From Affinundibacterium flavidum (lineage in GTDB: Bacteria > Pseudomonadota > Gammaproteobacteria > Burkholderiales > Burkholderiaceae_D), in assembly GCF_014284175.1 (NCBI RefSeq), contig NZ_JACOGA010000008.1, positions 180,592 through 244,591 on the forward strand: a DNA stretch of 64,000 bases, given 5' to 3'. The notes below the pieces were generated by a model, which was not told where the DNA came from, ran no database searches, and was given only the letters and a program-made list of their open reading frames with translations. The stretch's first letter is position 1. Each line of letters starts with the position of its first letter. This document shows positions 46,828 to 56,026 of this stretch, one piece after another. The translations under genes were made by a program, and so were the position numbers.

Positions 46828-47374
46828 GGATAAATTCTCGTCTGACGTTGATAAATTAATGTTGCTAATTGAGTGTTACTAAATGAGTGTTACTAAATGA
46901 GTGCTAAGCAATTACGACTGATGCCGTGCAGACACCCATAGATTCGGGCAAACATTTTTCGAAACTATAGGCCTTGTGGATGTACAGGCCGGTACGAAAA
47001 ACAAAGTGATGTTAATCAGGAAGAAATTGTAAGCATCCTTTTTTCTCTATACTTTTCTCGATTTCTGCGAGATCAGGGTGCTTACAGTTACTACTTGATG
47101 TCCGGCGATTTTTCAGCGTTTTTTCAGAATTTTTTTACAGCTTTGTTTGTAATTTCGTTCACGCCTCAAGCAAAGCACAGTTCGCATATGAAACACAGTA
47201 AACCTGCGTAAAGAAAATACCGGTTTACTATGTTCCAGATACTCAGGGAGCCTCATACTGCACTCCCTATCTTAGCGAAATTTTTTCAAATATCGTCTAG
47301 TGTGGTGTGTATTAATGCGTTGGGTAGGTTCAGTGTATTTATTCCACCGACAGACCTACCTGTACGACAAAAAA
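46828..47374. other. Intergenic region with tandem repeats and a hairpin
   Basis: Leader of the sigma-54 regulator. No gene. It contains direct repeats at 46861-46912 and an imperfect inverted repeat GGTAGGT ... ACCTACC at 47325-47364, the latter possibly the sbp 3' end. Confidence 0.5.
46861..46912. repeat. Direct repeats, 14-bp unit, in the regulator leader
   Basis: GAGTGTTACTAAAT twice (46871, 46885) and a variant GAGTGCTAAGCAAT (46899); GTTGCTAATT before them resembles the unit. They lie 33-84 bp upstream of the GTG start, so they are in the leader or promoter. Confidence 0.75.
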
Positions 47375-48382
47375 TTATTTCGCTTGGTAGATCTGATCGA
47401 ATGAACCGCCATCTGCGAAGTGATCTTTCTGTGCTTTTGTCCAGCCACCGAATACGTCGTCGATCTTAAACAAATTCACTTTACCGAATTGACCAGCATA
47501 TTTTTTCGCTGCTTTTTCGGAAATCGGGCGATAGAAATTCTTACCGATAATGTCTTGCGCTTCATCTGTGTACAGATAATTCAAATAGCCTTCTGCCACT
47601 TTACGCGTACCACGTTTGTCGACAGTTTTATCAACCACAGCCACTGGTGGCTCTGCCAAGATACTCAATGGAGGTGTGATGATTTCAAACTTATCGGCAC
47701 CGAATTCTTTCAATGCCAGATAGGCTTCATTTTCCCAAGTGATCAAAACATCACCCAAACCGCGCTCGGCGAAAGTCACCGTCGAACCACGTGCACCTGA
47801 ATCTAACACCGGTACGTTTTTATACAAGTTTTTGACGAAGTCTTTAGCAGTCGCTTCGCTACCGCCTTTTTGTTTTAAAGCATAACCCCAAGCCGCCAAG
47901 TAATTCCAGCGAGCACCGCCAGAAGTCTTAGGATTTGGTGTGATGACTGAAACACCTGGTTTGGTCAAATCATTCCAATCTTTCACACTCTTTGAATTCC
48001 CTTTGCGCACCAGGAAAACGATCGTGGATGTGTAAGGAGAAGAGTTATGCGTCAAGCGTTTTTGCCAATCTTTATTCAACAAAGATTTCTCTGCCACTGC
48101 ATCAATATCATAGGCCAAAGCCAGCGTCACCACATCCGCGTCCAAGCCATCAATCACGGCGCGTGCTTGCTTGCCAGAGCCACCATGTGATTGCTTGATC
48201 GTGACATTGTCACCGGACTTCGCCTTCCAATACTTCGCAAACGCACCATTCACTTCTTGATACAGTTCGCGAGTTGGATCATAAGAGACATTCAATAAGC
48301 TCACATCTGCGGCTAAAGCAGACACTGCCAATACACTACTGACTGAGAGCGAAGCCGCTAATACTAATTTCTTCAAATTCAT
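47375..48382 (-). CDS. sbp: Periplasmic sulfate-binding protein
   Basis: 335 aa. The signal peptide ([19 protein letters not shown]) is cleaved near residue 25. The mature part is the sulfate binder: [100 protein letters not shown]. It delivers sulfate to CysTWA. A paralogue lies at 59080. Four 13-bp repeats precede the gene. Confidence 0.95.
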   Translation of the reverse strand: MNLKKLVLAASLSVSSVLAVSALAADVSLLNVSYDPTRELYQEVNGAFAKYWKAKSGDNVTIKQSHGGSGKQARAVIDGLDADVVTLALAYDIDAVAEKSLLNKDWQKRLTHNSSPYTSTIVFLVRKGNSKSVKDWNDLTKPGVSVITPNPKTSGGARWNYLAAWGYALKQKGGSEATAKDFVKNLYKNVPVLDSGARGSTVTFAERGLGDVLITWENEAYLALKEFGADKFEIITPPLSILAEPPVAVVDKTVDKRGTRKVAEGYLNYLYTDEAQDIIGKNFYRPISEKAAKKYAGQFGKVNLFKIDDVFGGWTKAQKDHFADGGSFDQIYQAK

Positions 48383-48415
48383 AATTTACTTTCTAGTCTT
48401 ATTCAAAATATTGAT

Positions 48416-48467
48416 GGATACAAATAGCGGATACAGATAACGGATACAAATAAAGGATAAAAATACC
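48416..48467. repeat. Tandem repeats, 13-bp unit, upstream of sbp
   Basis: GGATACAAATAGC, GGATACAGATAAC, GGATACAAATAAA and GGATAAAAATACC in a row. They lie 34-85 bp upstream of the sbp ATG, where regulator sites or leader folding would be expected. Confidence 0.8.
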
Positions 48468-48627
48468 TGCTGTTCACTGTCAGCGAACTAGCCAAAATCG
48501 GTGTTGAGAACTGCGAGGCAAGCAAGCAAATTTCTCGACAGGATTGAGAATACTGGTAAAGCTTTAAAACCAGAACTAATCATTTCTTCGTTCTTTATAT
48601 GATTTTCTTCTAGTTAAGCAAATCTCA

Positions 48628-49629
48628 CTACCAAGCAGGCGCTGGCGCAGGCTTTTGCACGTTGTCTTGTAAGTTCGACGATGACACTGCGGGGGCAACC
48701 ACAAGTTCAGCCTGAGTGCGCGTACCAAAACCGCTACTCGCGCCATAAGCGACTGCAATGGCAAGCGCAAGTGATACAGCAAGTGCGACAGTGTGCCGAC
48801 GCTGTCCGCGACGCTCATTCTGTTCCTCAATATCTTCAAAGGCAGACTCGGCTGGAACCTGCTCGACCCCAGTAATCATGGGAGTGAGCAGATTTTTACG
48901 CTTCACTACGCGATAGAAAATAATCGCCACAATATGCAAAGCGACCAATCCTAATACGATGTTCGAGAGTTGATGATGTAGTCCAGTCAAACGAACAGCT
49001 AGTTCGGTGTCTATTAGATGTGCCAGCGGTCCAGTAAAACTAATTTCGTCGTCGGTCAGCAATCCACCTCCAGCCTGCAGCGCTAAAAGTCCGAGTAAAG
49101 CAAACACCGAAATGGCGCCTAGTGGATTATGCCCTCGCGCCTTCCAACTACCCTGCAAATAGCGTCGAAGTTTGGAAGGTGTAGGAAAGAATTGTGCAAA
49201 ACGTGCGTATTTACTTCCCGCAAATCCCCACGCCAAACGAAAACTGAGCAAGCCCAAGATAGCAAATCCTGCCTTGCCATGTAGTGTCATCCACTCCCCC
49301 CCCAGCTTCGCACTCACGACCGCCACCAGCACCGCTATCACCAATGTCCAATGGAAAATACGAATCGGCAAATCCCATAAGGGCATCGCTAAAAAATTTC
49401 TAGTAGCATTTCTATCTATAGATAAAATTGCTGCTGAAGACACAACAGGAACAGCAGGCACAACAGCCGTCGCCACCGAAGTACGCGACAATTGCAGTGG
49501 TTCCTGTAATGTCGATTCTTGATCGAAGTCTTGTGCAAAATTGAACGTCAAATTTTCAGCAGAACTTTCAGCAGCGTTTTGAGCAGTTTTTTTAGCTGGG
49601 GGTTTAGCAAGGGCGCGTGAGCTTGGCAT
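48628..49629 (-). CDS. Cytochrome b561 family membrane protein
   Basis: 333 aa. A disordered N-terminus of about 75 residues precedes WDLPIRIFHWTLVIAVLVA, and then four helices with haem-ligand histidines (FHW in helix 1, MTLHGKAGFAILGL in helix 2, TGLHHQLSNIVLGLVALHIVA in helix 4). A fifth helix and a short tail follow. Such proteins pass electrons between quinone and periplasmic partners. A run of eight G (49296-49303 on the minus strand) lies in the AKLGGEWM codons. The gene follows the rhodanese gene by 11 bp, with AGAGGAT as ribosome site. Confidence 0.88.
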   Translation of the reverse strand: MPSSRALAKPPAKKTAQNAAESSAENLTFNFAQDFDQESTLQEPLQLSRTSVATAVVPAVPVVSSAAILSIDRNATRNFLAMPLWDLPIRIFHWTLVIAVLVAVVSAKLGGEWMTLHGKAGFAILGLLSFRLAWGFAGSKYARFAQFFPTPSKLRRYLQGSWKARGHNPLGAISVFALLGLLALQAGGGLLTDDEISFTGPLAHLIDTELAVRLTGLHHQLSNIVLGLVALHIVAIIFYRVVKRKNLLTPMITGVEQVPAESAFEDIEEQNERRGQRRHTVALAVSLALAIAVAYGASSGFGTRTQAELVVAPAVSSSNLQDNVQKPAPAPAW

Positions 49630-49640
49630 AATGAAATCCT

Positions 49641-50180
49641 CTACTTCGGATTCGCAGCACTCGCCTGCGCAGTTGCAGCATTGGTGCTAACGGCAGCCGT
49701 TGGATTGCGTGGTGGCGGAGGCGTAATACGTGCAATTTTTCCACCCTGATCTTCGTAATCGAGACTACCGGCAGCACCCGCTACTTTATAACCTTTGGCA
49801 GTCAACAAATCACCAGCTGCGCCAGCACGATGCGCTCGATTCGAGACGGTAATAATCGTGCGATCTTTGGGAATCAGATCCAGGCTCTTTTCCAAGTCAG
49901 CTAGCTGTATGCTTAAATAAACGGGAAAACTACCATTCTTAATTAACTCATCGGGGCGACGCACATCGATCACCACGATTTGTGATGGATAAAAAAACAG
50001 AGCATCGATTTCATTTCTTTGCAGCTGACGCGTTTTGTATTCCCATGGTGGTGCAACATAGGGTTTTGCTGCCGCGGTTGGTGCGCTTGAACTAGCCGCT
50101 GGTGCAGCGGATTGCTGAGCATGCGCCAAATTTGCCGCAAACAAAGTGGCAATCGCTAATAGTTTGAATGAGTTTTTCAT
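49641..50180 (-). CDS. Exported rhodanese-like protein lacking the catalytic cysteine
   Basis: 179 aa. Signal peptide (LLAIATLFAANLAHA) to residue 21. Rhodanese domain about residues 50-150: VVIDVRRPDELIKNGSF, then where the loop normally has Cys (CRSGNRS) it reads TVSNRAHRAGAAGDLLTAKGYKVAGAAGSL. Sulfur transfer is thus doubtful; binding or regulation is possible. Ala/Pro-rich ends. First gene of a two-gene unit with cytochrome b561, pointing away from the DUF1549/1553 operon. Confidence 0.8.
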   Translation of the reverse strand: MKNSFKLLAIATLFAANLAHAQQSAAPAASSSAPTAAAKPYVAPPWEYKTRQLQRNEIDALFFYPSQIVVIDVRRPDELIKNGSFPVYLSIQLADLEKSLDLIPKDRTIITVSNRAHRAGAAGDLLTAKGYKVAGAAGSLDYEDQGGKIARITPPPPRNPTAAVSTNAATAQASAANPK

Positions 50181-50905
50181 TGGATGTTCTTTCTCAAAAA
50201 TTGAAGGAATAAGATGTGTACCGGAGTGCTCGACTCAAAGCTTAACTGGTACCTCAACACTCCCATCAGCAACAAATATGCCAAGAAATAAGTACATCCA
50301 ATACTTCACGCTTAAAGCAAATTACTCATAGAGAGAAGCTGCGCTATCTGGATTTGATCGGCTTAAACGCTCCGGCAAAAAAGTTGAAAAAAGTTGAAAT
50401 CGGATCACCCCAACTGCTTGAATTTCAACAGTCGATTAAACAGTCAATTACATTGCGAATAAAAAAGAAGTACAGCTGCTGCAAATTCAACATGAGCTGA
50501 CATCACCACAATCAACAGAGAGTCTGTTGCGCATGCCACAGTTGCCATAATGCGCTGATCATTCTGCAACAGTTGATCCCACAAGCACTGCACTCCTGCC
50601 CCCTTCACCTTGAAATTTTTTGACGTCAAAATCAACAATAAAATATTCACAATCAATAACTTAGGCAAGAACTTCAAATAGAAAAATCAGCGCCACGAGA
50701 AGCTGGCGCGCTCCTTGCTATTACTGTTCACGAAGAACGAAATATTGCTGTGCTGATGTCTTTTCAACAGTCGCGAGGCTGGCAAAAGTTAATCAGGAAA
50801 TCGCTTAAAGATCATCCTGCTCGACACCAGAAAAGAAAAATCTGTAGCACAACTAGTCATACCTTTAGCAAACAAGTTTAGCAAGCAAATAATGGGAGCC
50901 CACCA
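50181..50905. other. Divergent intergenic region
   Basis: 725 bp between the rhodanese gene and the DUF1549/1553 gene, with no convincing gene. It has an AAAAAAGTTGA direct repeat near 50382. It must carry both divergent promoters. Confidence 0.45.
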
Positions 50906-53224
50906 ATGAAAAAGAAAGTGATTTATCTCGCCGTACTCTTGAGTCTGTCAGCCCTTGCGACAGGTCAAGACAAAAAAGATGCGCCAAGCAATGCAAAAAG
51001 TAATGCTGGTGCTAACAACAAAGCCTGGGCTTACACCGAAGTTAAAGCGCCAGAAATTCCAGCGGTAAAACAAAAAGCGTGGGTGCGCAATCCGATTGAT
51101 GCTTTCGTCTTAGCTAAACTGGAAAATGCCAAACTCAAACCGTCACCCGAAACAGATCGTGGTACGTATATTCGTCGTGCGACTTTAGATGCCTGGGGTA
51201 TTTTGCCTACAGTAGAAGAAGTGCGCGCCTTTGAAAATGACAAAACACCGAACGCTTATGAGAAGTTAGTTGATCGTTTATTGGCATCGCCTCACTTCGG
51301 CGAACGTCAGGCGCGTCGTTGGTTAGATCTGGCACGCTATGCTGATAGCGCTGGCTTCCAGAATGATAATACACGTCCCAACAATTATCGCTATCGCGAC
51401 TATGTGATCAACGCGTTTAATCAAGACAAACCGTTCAATCAGTTTGTACTCGAACAAGTCGCAGGCGACGAACTATATCCTGACAGCCAAGACGCCAAGA
51501 TCGCTACGGGCTTCTTAGCAGGCTATCCAGATAACAGCAATTCACGCGATCTGGTGCAACGCAAATACCAAATCGCCACCGACATGACTGATCTGGTAGG
51601 AGAAACCTTTCTCGCCTCTACCATCGGTTGCGCACGCTGCCACAATCACAAGGCTGATAAAGTCAGTCAGAAGGAATACTTCCAGTTGCAAGCCTTCTTC
51701 TCGAATACACAATTCGACGAACGCGTACGCTTAACTAAAGGAACGGAAACCGAAGCCGATAAGGAGTTCGCCAAAGCCCAAGCGGAATACAATGAATTAA
51801 CGAAAGATATTCGCGCCAAGCAAAGAGCAATTTTGGATACGGTACGTGCTGAGGGTCGTAAATATCATAACGAACGTTATCTGACGGATAGTCGCGATTC
51901 TATTTTTAAACCAGAAAAAGAATGGAACGCTTTAGATCGTTGGGTCAACTTCCGTAAAGATGCAGTCGCCACGGAACAAGACATCGTCGCTTATTTGCGT
52001 ATTTCAGCCGAAGATAAAGGCACGACGGAATATAAAGAAGAAAACGCAGCAAAATACAAAGAGTACCAAAAACTCACCGCAGATCTGCGCAAATTTGATA
52101 AATTCCGGCCGACTAAAGGTGGCTCTAATTTCTACACAACTGCAGTAGAAATCGGCAAAGATCCTATTCCTACGCAATTACGTTTTGGCGGCATACATGA
52201 GCGTCCATTAGAAACAGTAGAACCAGGTCTGCCAGCATTATGGGCAGGCGATTACAAACCAGAAATCAGCACCAGCAAAAACGGTACAGGTCGCCGTGCT
52301 GCTTTGGCAAATTGGTTGGTCAGTGAAAAAAATCCTTTAACAGCACGAGTCTATGTCAATCGTGTCTGGGCGCAGTTATTTGATAAGGGTATCGTTAGTA
52401 CCGTACAAGATTTTGGTCGTGCTGGTACCAAACCTACGCATCCAGAGCTAATCGACTACCTGGCCAGCAATTTTGTCAAAAATGGCTGGAGCGTCAAAAA
52501 ACTGCAACGTGATATTTTGCTCTCTAGCGTCTATCGTCAAGCGTCGTCAGAGCGTCTCGATGTAGTAAAAGCAGATCCTGAAAACAAGTTGCTGGCAGTG
52601 TACCCACGTAAGCGTCTCGATGCTGAAGAAATCCGTGATTCTTTACTGTATGTTTCTGGAAAATTAGAAAACAAAATTGGTGGCCCTGCAGTCTTTCCGC
52701 CAGTACCATCTAGCTTAAATGCAGGCAATCAATGGGAAGTATCAAAGGACGAAGCTGATCACAATCGCCGCAGTATTTACGTGTTTGTACGTCGTAGTAT
52801 TCCTTATCCATTAACACAAGCTTTTGATCCAGCGAATCCATCCAATCCACATCACAAACGTGAAGTGACGACCACACCTTTGCAAGCTTTGGCGCTATTT
52901 AACAGTGACCTGGTCAGTAACTGGTCACAGGCCTTAGCAGGAAAAATTATCACTGCGGCTGGTAAAGATGAAAACGCACAACTCGATCAATTGTATGTGA
53001 CCTTATTTGCGCGTAAGCCAAACAAAGACGAACGCAATGTCTTGAAACAATTCTTAGATAACCAAGAAAAAGTCATTCAAGAACGTACCTGGACCGGCAA
53101 GTTTGAAGTTGCGGTACCAACCGGTTTGAAGCAAGGCATACAAATTAATCCTGTACGCGCTGCCGCCTTCGTTGATCTGGTGCATACCGTATCGAACTCG
53201 AATGATTTCGCTTATCGCTTTTAG
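50906..53224 (+). CDS. DUF1549/DUF1553 exported cytochrome-like protein
   Basis: 772 aa. A signal peptide (VIYLAVLLSLSALATG) is followed by the DUF1549 domain at about residues 55-265: NPIDAFVLAKLENAKLKPSPETDRGTYIRRATLDAWGI, ARRWLDLARYADS, and the haem-type motif GCARCHNHKADKVSQKEYF. The DUF1553 domain runs from about 460: NWLVSEKNPLTARVYVNRVWAQLFDKGIV, PTHPELIDYLASNFV, EEIRDSLLYVSGKL, TPLQALALFNS. This two-domain type is best known from Planctomycetes. Here it heads an operon with DUF1501 and cytochrome genes. GGGAG precedes the ATG. Confidence 0.88.
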   Translation: MKKKVIYLAVLLSLSALATGQDKKDAPSNAKSNAGANNKAWAYTEVKAPEIPAVKQKAWVRNPIDAFVLAKLENAKLKPSPETDRGTYIRRATLDAWGILPTVEEVRAFENDKTPNAYEKLVDRLLASPHFGERQARRWLDLARYADSAGFQNDNTRPNNYRYRDYVINAFNQDKPFNQFVLEQVAGDELYPDSQDAKIATGFLAGYPDNSNSRDLVQRKYQIATDMTDLVGETFLASTIGCARCHNHKADKVSQKEYFQLQAFFSNTQFDERVRLTKGTETEADKEFAKAQAEYNELTKDIRAKQRAILDTVRAEGRKYHNERYLTDSRDSIFKPEKEWNALDRWVNFRKDAVATEQDIVAYLRISAEDKGTTEYKEENAAKYKEYQKLTADLRKFDKFRPTKGGSNFYTTAVEIGKDPIPTQLRFGGIHERPLETVEPGLPALWAGDYKPEISTSKNGTGRRAALANWLVSEKNPLTARVYVNRVWAQLFDKGIVSTVQDFGRAGTKPTHPELIDYLASNFVKNGWSVKKLQRDILLSSVYRQASSERLDVVKADPENKLLAVYPRKRLDAEEIRDSLLYVSGKLENKIGGPAVFPPVPSSLNAGNQWEVSKDEADHNRRSIYVFVRRSIPYPLTQAFDPANPSNPHHKREVTTTPLQALALFNSDLVSNWSQALAGKIITAAGKDENAQLDQLYVTLFARKPNKDERNVLKQFLDNQEKVIQERTWTGKFEVAVPTGLKQGIQINPVRAAAFVDLVHTVSNSNDFAYRF

Positions 53225-53285
53225 TCGCTTTTAATCTATACAGCCCTATTCAATTTACATTATTTTCATCATCTGAAAGACAATT

Positions 53286-54737
53286 ATGACTAACAATACA
53301 CGTCGCGATTTTCTCTTGAAATCTGGTCTCGGTTTAAGTGGTGCCGCTCTCGCTGGCTTAACGCCAGGTTTGGGTTTAAATGTTGCTACTGCCGCAGAAC
53401 TGGCCGACCCTCTAGCCCCAAAAGCACCACATCATGCAGCAAAAATTAAATCTGTGATCTGGCTACATCAAAACGGCGCACCAAGCACTTTAGATCTATA
53501 CGATTACAAACCAGAATTGATTCGCCTCGCAGGTCAAGATGTACCAGCGTCCTTTTTAAAAGGCATCAAAACCAGTACGCAAGGCGGTGTCGGTAAATTA
53601 TATGCATCAAATCGCACCTGGAAGCAGCACGGCGAGAGTGGTGCCTGGTTCTCTGATCTGGTACCCAATATCGCTAAACACGCGGACAAGATGACGTTCA
53701 TCAAATCCAGTGTCACGGTAGGCGCGACGCACGACATCTCTATTTTGAAACTGAATACAGGTGATCTCAGTCCTGGCCGCCCAGCTTTAGGTTCATGGAT
53801 TAGTTATGCATTAGGTTCTGCCAATCCAGATCTGCCACCTTATGTTGTCCTCTACAGCGGTGACCGTGAGCCTTCCGCTGGCGGTGTGAACTGGGCTTCC
53901 GGCTTCTTGCCGGCTGTGTATCAAGGTACGGCCTTCCGTCCTGGCAATTCACCCATTTTGTACTTAGATCGTCCTGATGTCCGCACGGCCAATCAACAAC
54001 GCAGCTCACTCGATTTACTGAAAAAACTGAACGGCTTAGGTGCAGAGAAATTCCCTAACGACACCGAATTGAAAGCACGCTTACGTTCTTACGAACTCGC
54101 AGATCGTATGCAAGTCGCAGCACCAGAAGCGGTCGATCTGAGTAAAGAATCTGAAACCACGCGCGCCGCTTATGGTTTGAATGAAGAGATCACTTCTGGC
54201 TACGGAACCACCTTGCTGCGCGCACGTCGCTTAGTCGAACGTGGTGTGCGTTTTGTCCACGTGGTCACTGGTGTCCCTTCAGGTCAAACCGAAGTCACAG
54301 GACAAAACGTCTGGGATGCGCATGACAATCTGGAAAAGAATCACGGCATCATGGCGAAAGCGGTCGACAAACCTATCGGCGCCTTACTGGAAGATTTGAA
54401 ACAACGCGGTTTACTCGACACGACTTTAGTCGTCTGGACCTCCGAATTTGCCCGCACTTCTTACGGTCAAAGTGGCAATGGTCGTGACCATAATCCTTGG
54501 GGCTATACACAGTGGATGGCAGGTGGCGGCTTGAAAGCAGGCTTCACCTATGGCGAAACCGATGCCATCGGTCTGCAAGTAGCGGATAAAGAAAAAGCTG
54601 TTGATACCTATGATCTCCACGCCACTATTTTGCAATTAATGGGCTTGGATCACTTGAAGACGACCTTCCTTAACAATGGACGCTCTGAACGCCCTACTGT
54701 GGTCTACGGCAAAGTCATTACTGACATTCTTGCCTAG
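53286..54737 (+). CDS. DUF1501 family protein, Tat-exported
   Basis: 483 aa. The twin-arginine signal NTRRDFLLKSGLGLSGAALAGL marks folding before export. The DUF1501 domain is clear: SVIWLHQNGAPSTLDLYDYKPELIRLAGQDVPASFLKG at the start, then TTLLRARRLVERGVRFVHVVTG, WDAHDNLEKNHG and the alkaline-phosphatase-like VVWTSEFARTSYGQSGNGRDHNPWGYTQWMAGGGLKAGFTYG. These proteins belong to the sulfatase/phosphatase superfamily and pair with DUF1553 proteins. Substrate unknown. Gap to the previous gene is 61 bp. A terminator follows at 54783. Confidence 0.9.
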   Translation: MTNNTRRDFLLKSGLGLSGAALAGLTPGLGLNVATAAELADPLAPKAPHHAAKIKSVIWLHQNGAPSTLDLYDYKPELIRLAGQDVPASFLKGIKTSTQGGVGKLYASNRTWKQHGESGAWFSDLVPNIAKHADKMTFIKSSVTVGATHDISILKLNTGDLSPGRPALGSWISYALGSANPDLPPYVVLYSGDREPSAGGVNWASGFLPAVYQGTAFRPGNSPILYLDRPDVRTANQQRSSLDLLKKLNGLGAEKFPNDTELKARLRSYELADRMQVAAPEAVDLSKESETTRAAYGLNEEITSGYGTTLLRARRLVERGVRFVHVVTGVPSGQTEVTGQNVWDAHDNLEKNHGIMAKAVDKPIGALLEDLKQRGLLDTTLVVWTSEFARTSYGQSGNGRDHNPWGYTQWMAGGGLKAGFTYGETDAIGLQVADKEKAVDTYDLHATILQLMGLDHLKTTFLNNGRSERPTVVYGKVITDILA

Positions 54738-54782
54738 GGCAAAGAGGTAAAAGCAGTAAGAGAAAACGAAGTACGAAAAATT

Positions 54783-54816
54783 TGGGCGTCTCAGATCAGG
54801 AGCGCCCACTTTTCTT
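54783..54816 (+). terminator. Terminator after the DUF1501 gene
   Basis: TGGGCG ... CGCCCA stem with a 14-nt loop and CTTTTCTTTT. It splits the cluster into two transcripts or reduces expression of the cytochromes. Confidence 0.7.
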
Positions 54817-54852
54817 TTGGTCTCTGACCATGATTCAAATTGTGATTAATTT

Positions 54853-55233
54853 ATGCGTAAAGTTTTAGTTGGATTATTCGTATTAAGTAGCTTGATTGCG
54901 GGTGTCTGTTTTGCCGACGGTGATCTGGACATGGATCTGATGCAAAACATTGAAGACTTGAATAAAAGTTTGTCTTCTAATTTGTCCTTAAAAGATGCTA
55001 AGGCATCGACCGCCGATGCCAAGGAGCTCAATCGCCTTTTCATTACGGTTGAAGAACACTTTGTCAAACGGGGCGATGCACAGAATGCCGTGGATTTATC
55101 CAAAAAAAGTAAGGACTTAACCGTGGAAATTATCACCGCGGTCAGCGCAAATAAGTTTGATGCGGCCACCGATTCTGCCACCAGTTTGTCACGCACTTGC
55201 CGCACATGTCATACCTTCTACAAGAAAGAATAG
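54853..55233 (+). CDS. Small exported cytochrome c-type protein
   Basis: 126 aa. Signal peptide VLVGLFVLSSLIAGVCFA. The mature protein is helical and has one haem motif at the far C-terminus (CRTCHTFYKKE), as in cytochrome c' / class II types (four-helix bundle with a C-terminal CxxCH). An adjacent diheme cytochrome gene begins 2 bp after the stop. The ribosome site is weak. Confidence 0.8.
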   Translation: MRKVLVGLFVLSSLIAGVCFADGDLDMDLMQNIEDLNKSLSSNLSLKDAKASTADAKELNRLFITVEEHFVKRGDAQNAVDLSKKSKDLTVEIITAVSANKFDAATDSATSLSRTCRTCHTFYKKE

Positions 55234-55235
55234 AC

Positions 55236-55970
55236 ATGAGGTTTGGCCTACATTTTAGTTTGAAGCTTAATCGCGTAAGGCAATGGCAAGCCCTATCTTT
55301 TATTGTCGGTACTTTTTTCTTACTACCGCAAATCGTACTTGCGCAAAAAAAACAGGCGAGCACAAAAAGTAAAACGACTGCCAGCTTGCAAACTCTGCGT
55401 GTCGGCAACGCTGAAGCAGGTTTTGCTAAAGCGGAAAATGAGCGCTGCATGGAATGTCACGGCATCGATGGGCAAGGTCACGGCCATGTTGATGGTGCTG
55501 GCAAGATCGTTAAGTTTGCCAAACTAGCCGGGCAAGATGTCGCTTATTTGTTCAAACAAATCCAGGACTTTCGTAACGGCGCAAGGAAAGATGATTTTAT
55601 GAAAATGATGGCCAACAGCATCAACGACGAAGATGCAACCGATATTCTTGCGTACTTCGCGGCACAAAAACCTATGCAGGCTGATACGAACCAACAGCTG
55701 CCCAACACTTTAGGTCAACAGCTATTTGAGCAAGGTGACAGTCAGCGCGGCATCGCCGCCTGTATCAGTTGCCACACTAAAACGACAAACGAAAAAGCTG
55801 TTGCACCACGTCTGCAGGGACAAGAGTGGCGCTATCTGCAAAAACAGATGCTGGACTGGCGTAGCGGTCAACGTCGCAATGATCAGACTGGTGTCATGAG
55901 CAAGCTATTACAGCCGCTGAAGGATCATGAAATCGATAGTTTGGCGAGCTATCTGTCAACAGCACAATAA
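55236..55970 (+). CDS. Diheme cytochrome c
   Basis: 244 aa from ATG 55236 (MRFGLHFSL). Signal peptide to about residue 30. Two haem motifs: CMECHGIDG at about residue 70 and CISCHTKT at about 170, each in a class I cytochrome domain. Axial Met candidates lie in MKMMANSI and MSKLLQPL. It resembles the c4-like tandem cytochromes. A longer frame back to 55197 overlaps the previous gene and is not used. Two bp separate it from the previous stop. Confidence 0.88.
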   Translation: MRFGLHFSLKLNRVRQWQALSFIVGTFFLLPQIVLAQKKQASTKSKTTASLQTLRVGNAEAGFAKAENERCMECHGIDGQGHGHVDGAGKIVKFAKLAGQDVAYLFKQIQDFRNGARKDDFMKMMANSINDEDATDILAYFAAQKPMQADTNQQLPNTLGQQLFEQGDSQRGIAACISCHTKTTNEKAVAPRLQGQEWRYLQKQMLDWRSGQRRNDQTGVMSKLLQPLKDHEIDSLASYLSTAQ

Positions 55971-56026
55971 ATTTCTATCTGAAAAAAGTAGATCGAATTT
56001 CACAACATTTTTTGAAAGAGCACACA

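Noticed and set aside
47325..47364. Terminator for sbp
   Set aside because: The inverted repeat GGTAGGT/ACCTACC has no T-run on either strand and a long loop, so it is too weak to call.
48416..48467. Possible CRISPR from 13-bp units
   Set aside because: Units are directly adjacent with no unique spacers, so this is a simple tandem repeat.
50444..50677. 77-codon minus-strand ORF in the divergent region
   Set aside because: No domain and no ribosome site, and it lies in the likely promoter area.
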